64,000 bases of DNA from Clusia tigrina (Eukaryota > Arthropoda > Insecta > Diptera > Clusiidae). Position numbers and translations under genes: made by a program. The notes under the pieces were generated by a model. That model saw only the letters and a program-made list of their open reading frames with translations, was not told where the DNA came from and did not search any database. Of the stretch, positions 59,001 to 64,000 are shown one piece after another (the first letter of the stretch is position 1; each line of letters begins with the position of its first letter). Where the stretch lies: the NCBI GenBank assembly GCA_920105625.2, contig OV050031.1, positions 71,991,995-72,055,994 on the forward strand, read 5' to 3'.

Positions 59001-62000
59001 TCGCTGCCGCTGTCGATTGGGGGGGTCTGCTGCATTCTCTTTGCCTATATCTACCCCTATCTACCTCAGTCGGCGTCTCAGTCGGCGTCGCAGCCTCTGC
59101 CAGGGTCTCTGTAGGCGTCTCAGTCGCTGTCGATTGGGGGGTCTGCTGCCTTCTCTATGCGTAGATCTACCTCTATCTCCTTCAGTCGGCGTCTCAGTCG
59201 GCGTCTCAGTCGGAGTCTCAGAAGGCGTCTCAGTCGGCATCGCAGCCTCTGTCAGCGTCTCTGTAGGCTTCTCAGTCGCTGCCGCTGTCGAGTGGGTTGT
59301 CTGCTGCATTCACTGTGCCTATATCTACCCCTACCTGCCTCAGTCGGCGTCTCAGTCGGCGTCACAGCCTCTGTCAGCGTCTCTGTAGGCGTCTCAGTCG
59401 CTGCCGTTGTCGACTGTGGGGTCAGATGCCTTCTCTATGCCTACATCTACCCCTATATGCCTCAGTAGGCGTCGCAGCCTCTGTTAGCGTCTCTGTAGGC
59501 GTCTCAGTAGGCGACTCTGTAGGCGTCTCAGTCTCTGCCGTTTTCAATTGGGGGGTCTGCTGCCTTCTGTATGCTTATATCTACCCCTATCTGCTTCAGT
59601 CGGCGTTTTAGTCGGCGTCGCAGCCTCTGTCAGCGTCTATGTATGCAACTCAGTCGCTGCCGCTGTCGATTGGGGGTCTGTTGCCTTCTCTATGCCTATA
59701 TCACCCCAATCTGTCTCTGTCGGCGTCTCAGTCGGCGTCACAGCCTCTGTCAGCGTCTCTGTAGGCGTTTCAGTCGCTGGCGCTGTCGATTGGGGGGTCT
59801 GCTGCATTCTCTATGCCTATATCTAACTCTATCTGCCTGAGTCGGTGTCTCAGTCGGCGTCGCAGCCTCTGTAAACGTCTCTGTAGGCGTCTCAGTCGCT
59901 GCCGTTGTCGACTGTGGGGTCAGATGCCTTCTCTATGCCTACATCTACCCCTATATGTCTCAGTAGGCGTCGCAGCCTCTGTCAGCGTTTCTGTAGGCGT
60001 CTCAGTTGCTCCCGCTGTCGATTGCGGAAGTCTGCTGCCTTCTCTATGCCAATATCTACCCCTATCTGCCTCAGTCGGCGTCTCATTCGGCATCGCAGCC
60101 TCTGTCAGGGTATCTGTCGGCGTTTCAGTCGCTGCCGCTGTCGATTGTGGGGTCTGCTGCCTTCTCTATGCATACATCTACCTCTATCTGATTCAGTTGG
60201 CGTCTCAGTCGGCGTCGCAGCCTCTTTCAGCGTATCTGTAAGCGCCTCAGTCGCTGTCGCTCTCGATTGGGGGGTCTGACGCCTTCTCTATGCCTATATC
60301 TACCTCTCTCTGCTTCAGTCGGCGTCTCAGTCGGCGTCGCAGCTTCTGTCAAGGTGTCTGTAGGTGTCTCAGTCGCTGCCGCTGTCGATTGGGGGGTCTG
60401 CTGCCTTCTCTATGCATACATCTACCTCTATCTGATTCAGTCGGCGTCTCAGTCGGCGTCGCAGCCTCTGTCAGAGTCTCTTTAGGCGTCTCTGTTGGTG
60501 TCTCTGTCTCTGCCGCAGTAGATTGGGGGGTCTGCTGTCTTCTCTATGCCTATATCTACCTCAGTTGGCCTCTCAGTCGGCGTTGAAGCCTCTTTCAGTT
60601 TCTCTGTAGGCGTCTCAGTAGGCGCCTCTGTAGGCATCTCAGTCACTGCCGCTTTCGATTGGGGGGTCTGTTGCCTTCTGTATGCTTATATCTACCCCTA
60701 TCTGCCTCAGTCGGCGTCTGAGTCGGCGTCGCAGCCTCTGTCAGCGTGTCTGTAGGCGTCTCAGTCGCTGCCGCTGTTGATTGGGGGGTCTGCTGCCTTC
60801 TCTATGCGTAGATCTACCTCTATCTCCTTCAGTCGGTGTCTCAGTCGGCGTCGCAGCCCCTGTCAGCGTCTCTGTAGGCTTCTCAGTCGCTGCCGCTGTC
60901 GATTGGGGGGTCTGCTGCATTCTATGTGCCTATATCTACCCCTACCTGCCTCAGTCGGCGTCTCTGTCGGCGTCGCAGCCTCTGTCAGCGTGTCTGTAGG
61001 CGTCTCAGTCGCTGCCGCTGTTGATTGGGGGGTCTGCTGCCTTCTCTATGCATACATCTACCTCTATCTGATTCAGTCGGCATCTCATTCGGTGTCGCAG
61101 CCTCTGTCAGCGTATCTGTAAGCGCCTCAGTCGCTGTCGCTCTCGATTGGGGGGTCTGACGCCTTCTCTATGCCTATATCTACCTCTATCTGCTTCAGTC
61201 GGCGTCTCAGTCGGCGTCTCAGTCGGCGTCGCAGCCTCTGTCAAGGTGTCTGTAGGTGTCTCAGTCGCTGCCGCTGTCGATTGGGGGGTCTGCTGCCTTC
61301 TCTATGCATACATCTACCTCTATCTGATTCAGTCGGCGTCTCAGTCGGCGTCGCAGCCTCTGTCAGAGTCTCTTTAGGCGTCTCTGTTGGTGTCTCTGTC
61401 TCTGCCGCAGTAGATTGGGGGGTCTGCTGTCTTCTCTATGCCTATATCTACCTCAGTTGGCGTCTCAGTCGGCGTTGAAGCCTCTTTCAGTGTCTCTGTA
61501 GGCGTCTCAGTAGGCGCCTCTGTAGGCATCTCAGTCACTGCCGCTTTCGATTGGGGGGTCTGTTACCTTCTGTATGCTTATATCTACCCCTATCTACCTC
61601 AGTCGGCGTCTGAGTCGGCGTCGCAGCCTCTGTCACCGTGTCTGTAGGCGTCTCAGTCGCTGCCGCTGTTGATTGGGGGGTCTGCTGCCTTCTCTATGCG
61701 TAGATCTACCTCTATCTCCTTCAGTCGGTGTCTCAGTCGGCGTCGCAGCCCCTGTTAGCGTCTCTGTAGGTTTCTCAGTCGCTGCCGCTGTCGATTGGGG
61801 GGGTCTGCTGCATTCTATGTGCCTATATCTACCCCTACCTGCCTCAGTCGGCGTCGCAACCTCTGTCAGCGTCTCTGTAGGCGTCTCAGTCGCTGTCGCT
61901 CTCGATTGGGGGGTCTGACGCTTTCTCTATGCCTATATTTACCTCTATCTGCTTCAGTCGGCGTCTCAGTCGGCGTCTCAGTCGGCGTCTCAGTCTTCGT

Positions 62001-63190
62001 CGCAGCCTCTGTCAGGGTCTCTGTAGGCGTCTCAGAAGCTGCCGCTGTCGATTGGGGGTCTGCTGCTTTCTCTATGCATAGATCTACCTCTATCTAATTC
62101 AGTCAGTGTCTCAGTCGGCGTCGCAGCCTCTGTCAGAGTCTCTTTAGGCGTCTCCGTCTCTGCCGCTGTCGACTGGGGGGTCTGCTGTCTTCTCTATGCC
62201 TATATCTACCTCAGTCGGCGTCTCAGTCGGCGTTGAAGCCTCTTTCAGCGTCTCTGTAGGCGTCTCAGTAGGCGCCTCTGAAGGCGTCTCAGTCACTGCC
62301 GCTTTCGATTGGGGGTCTTCTGCCTTCTGTATGCTTATATATACCTCTATCTGCCTCAGTCGGCGTCTCAGTTAGCGTCGCAGCTTCTGTGAGCGTCCCG
62401 GTAGGCGTCTCAGTAGGCGTCGCAGCTTCTGTCAACGTCTATGTAGGCGGCTCAGTCGCTACCGCTGTCGATTGGTGGGGGGGTCTGCTGCCTTCTCTTT
62501 GCCTTTATCTACCCCTATCTGCCTCAGTTGGCGTCTCAGTCGGCGTCGCAGCCTCTGTCAGGGTCTCTGTCGGCGGGTCAGTCGCTGCCGCTGTCGGTTG
62601 TGGGGTCTGCTGCCTTCTCTATGCCTATATCTACCCCTATCTGCCTCAGTCGGCGTCTCAGTTAGCGTCTCAGTCGGCGTCTCAGTCGGCGTCACGGCCA
62701 CTGTCAGCGTCTCTGTATATATCTCAGTCGCTGCCGCTGTTGATTGGGGGTCTGCTGCATTTCTGTGCCTATATCTACCCCTATGTGCCTTAGTCGGCGT
62801 CTCAGTCGGCTTCGCCGCCTCTGTCAGCGTCTCTGTAGGCGACTCAGTCGCTGCCGCTGTCGATTGTGGGGTCAGCTGCCTTCTCTATGCCTATATCTAC
62901 CCCTATCTGCCTCAGTCGGCGTCTCAGTCGGTGTCCCAGTCGCGGCACAGCCACTGTCAGCGTCTCTGTAGGCTTCTCAGTCGCTGCCGTTGTCAATTGG
63001 GTGTCTGCTGCATTTCTGTGCCTATATCTAACCCTATGCGCCTTAGACGGCGTCTCAGTCGGCTTCGCCGCCTCTGTCAGCGTCTCTGTAGGCGACTCAG
63101 TCGCTGCCGCTGTCGATTGGACGTCTGCTGCCTTCTCCATGCCTATATCTAGCGCTATCTGCCTCAGTCGGCGTGGCAGCCTCTGTCAAC
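56100..63190 (+). repeat. Duplication of a 4936-bp block (about 40 monomers)
   Basis: About 56100-58230 is repeated at 61036-63166 with a lag of 4935 bp, then 4936 after one extra G near 61150. Matching points include GTTGAAGCCTCTTTCAG (57295, 62231), GTATATATCTCAGTCG (57779, 62715) and GTCCCAGTCGCGGC (57997, 62933). After about 58290 the copies part, because the left one contains an additional 362-bp tandem copy. They then run together again at a lag of 4574 and 4565 bp, the last step being a 9-bp deletion near 63262. Confidence 0.82.
57980..58660 (+). repeat. 362-bp tandem duplication
   Basis: A three-monomer cassette with GTCCCAGTCGCGGCACAGCC, CTAACCCTATGCGCC and GATTGGACGTCTGC occurs at about 57980-58300 and again at 58342-58660, lag 362 bp. 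The 4936-bp partner near 62.9 kb has one copy, and another begins near 63760 and runs off the window end. The cassette is thus actively varying in number. Confidence 0.8.
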
Positions 63191-64000
63191 GTCTCTGTAG
63201 GCGTCTCAGTCGCTGCCGCTGTCGATTGTGGGGTCAGCTGCCTTCTCTATGCCTATATCTACCCTCAGTCGGCGTCTCAGTCAGCGTCGCAGCCTCTGTC
63301 AGCGCCTCTGTAGGCGTCTCAGTCGCTGTCGAAGTCAATTGGGGGGTCTGACGAATTCTCTATGCCTATATCTACCTCAATCTGCCTCAGTCGGCGTCGC
63401 AGCCTCTGTCAGAGTCTCTTTAGGTGTCTCTGTTGGTGTCTCTGTCTCTGCCGCTGTCGATTGGGGGTCTGCTGCCTTCTCTATGCTTATATCTACACCT
63501 ATCTGCCTCAGTCGGCGTCTGAGTCGGTGTCGCAGCCTCTGTCAGCGTGTCTCTAGGCGTCTCAGTCGCTGCCGCTGTCGATTGGGGGGTCTGCTGCTTT
63601 CTCTTTGCCTATATCTACCTTTATCTACCTCAGTCGGCGTCTCAGTCGGCGTCGCAGCCTCTGCCAGGGTCTCTGTAGGCGTCTCAGTCGCTGCCGCTGT
63701 CGATTGGGGGGTCTGCTGCCTTCTCTATGCGTAGATCTACCTCTATCTCCTTCAGTCGGCGTCTCAGTCGGTGTCCCAGTCGCGGCACAGCCACTGTCAG
63801 CGTCTCTGTAGGCTTCTCAGTCGCTGCCGTTGTCAATTGGGTGTCTGCTGCATTTCTGTGCCTATATCTAACCCTATGCGCCTTAGACGGCGTCTCAGTC
63901 GGCTTCGCCGCCTCTGTCAGCGTCTCTGTAGGCGACTCAGTCGCTGCCGCTGTCGATTGGACGTCTGCTGCCTTCTCCATGCCTATATCTAGCGCTATCT

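Larger units (their letters stand above)
1..64000 (+). repeat. Head-to-tail satellite array, about 122-bp monomer, whole window
   Basis: A G tract after GATT or a close variant recurs about every 122 bp from the first to the last base. In the first 1.5 kb the tracts start at 140, 251, 373, 496, 618, 740, 863, 972, 1094, 1216, 1338 and 1460, so spacings run from 109 to 123 bp with 122 the commonest. All monomers face the same way; I saw no C-tract (inverted) monomer on the + strand. Between G tracts the order is constant: a TCTGCTGCC linker, the CTATATCTACC block, then GTCNNN hexamers ending in GTCGATT. No stretch above one monomer length departs from this pattern, so there is no room for a conventional gene. 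The size and layered order are typical of eukaryotic satellites. The family and its chromosomal site are unknown to me. Confidence 0.97.
53000..64000 (+). repeat. Satellite domain C (GTCAGAGTCTCTTTAGG, GTCCCAGTCGCGGC markers)
   Basis: Variants that define this part are GTCAGAGTCTCTTTAGG, GATTCAGTCGGC after CTACCTCTATCT, TATGCGTAGATCTACC, GTTGAAGCCTCTTTCAG, and a GTGTCCCAGTCGCGGCACAGCC monomer near 57990, 58352, 62926 and 63769. A sample of the same family is already present at about 48540-49480. The domain contains a 4936-bp block duplication and several shorter ones. The window ends inside a third occurrence of the GTCCCAGTCGCGG block, so the array clearly continues beyond 64000. No gene is present. 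Confidence 0.82.

Noticed and set aside
1..64000. CRISPR array
   Set aside because: The repeats are about 122 bp and contiguous. There are no unique spacers between short identical repeats and no cas genes.
1..64000. Telomere or rDNA/tRNA cluster
   Set aside because: No telomeric motif such as TTAGGG or TTTAGGG in tandem, and no recognisable rRNA or tRNA sequence. The hexamers are GTCNNN and CTANNN.
1..64000. Transposable element or inserted mobile sequence
   Set aside because: No terminal inverted repeats, no target-site duplication around non-satellite sequence and no transposase or reverse transcriptase motif in any frame.

Overview
The whole 64 kb window is one uninterrupted head-to-tail satellite array. 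I find no gene, RNA gene, transposon, CRISPR array or unique-sequence island in it. The monomer is usually 122 bp, so the window holds roughly 520 monomers, all in the same orientation. A typical monomer is 26711-26832: a G tract of usually 5-7 G (up to 11), a 13-bp linker (TCTGCTGCCTTCT), then about 17 degenerate hexamers. The first four hexamers are CTANNN-like and most of the rest are GTCNNN-like. My hand count of the consensus gives about 61% GC, only about 10% A on the + strand, and about 10 CpG per monomer. The array therefore has a strong strand asymmetry and no CpG depletion.

This scale and layered structure point to a eukaryotic chromosome, in a centromeric, pericentromeric, subtelomeric or other heterochromatic satellite block. 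I do not recognise the repeat family and cannot name the organism.

The repeat hierarchy has four visible levels. They are (1) hexamers, (2) a 12-bp double hexamer that varies in copy number and makes monomers of about 110, 122, 134 and 146 bp, (3) the 122-bp monomer, and (4) multi-monomer blocks of 134 bp to about 11 kb that are duplicated nearly identically. The main block lags are 511, 4656, 4410, 390, about 3650, 134, about 5780, about 3020, about 7530, about 10990, about 2450, 459, 5778, 724, 362 and 4936 bp. Diagnostic monomer variants divide the window into three families: A (about 1.5-30.6 kb), B (about 30.6-53 kb, plus the first 1.5 kb) and C (about 53-64 kb, with a patch at 48.5-49.5 kb).

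Many open reading frames of 60-514 codons cross the array, but they are artefacts. The + strand is poor in A, so each monomer carries essentially one stop (the TAG of CTGTAGGC), and that stop lies in only one of three frames. A 122-bp period shifts the frame at each monomer, while a 123-bp monomer (one extra G) keeps it. Apparent ORF length is thus set by G-tract length and monomer order, not by selection on a protein. The interest of the window lies in how the array evolved: its hexamer origin, block duplication, off-register junctions and possible CpG methylation signature. Block boundaries were located by eye from diagnostic variants and are usually good to tens of bases.
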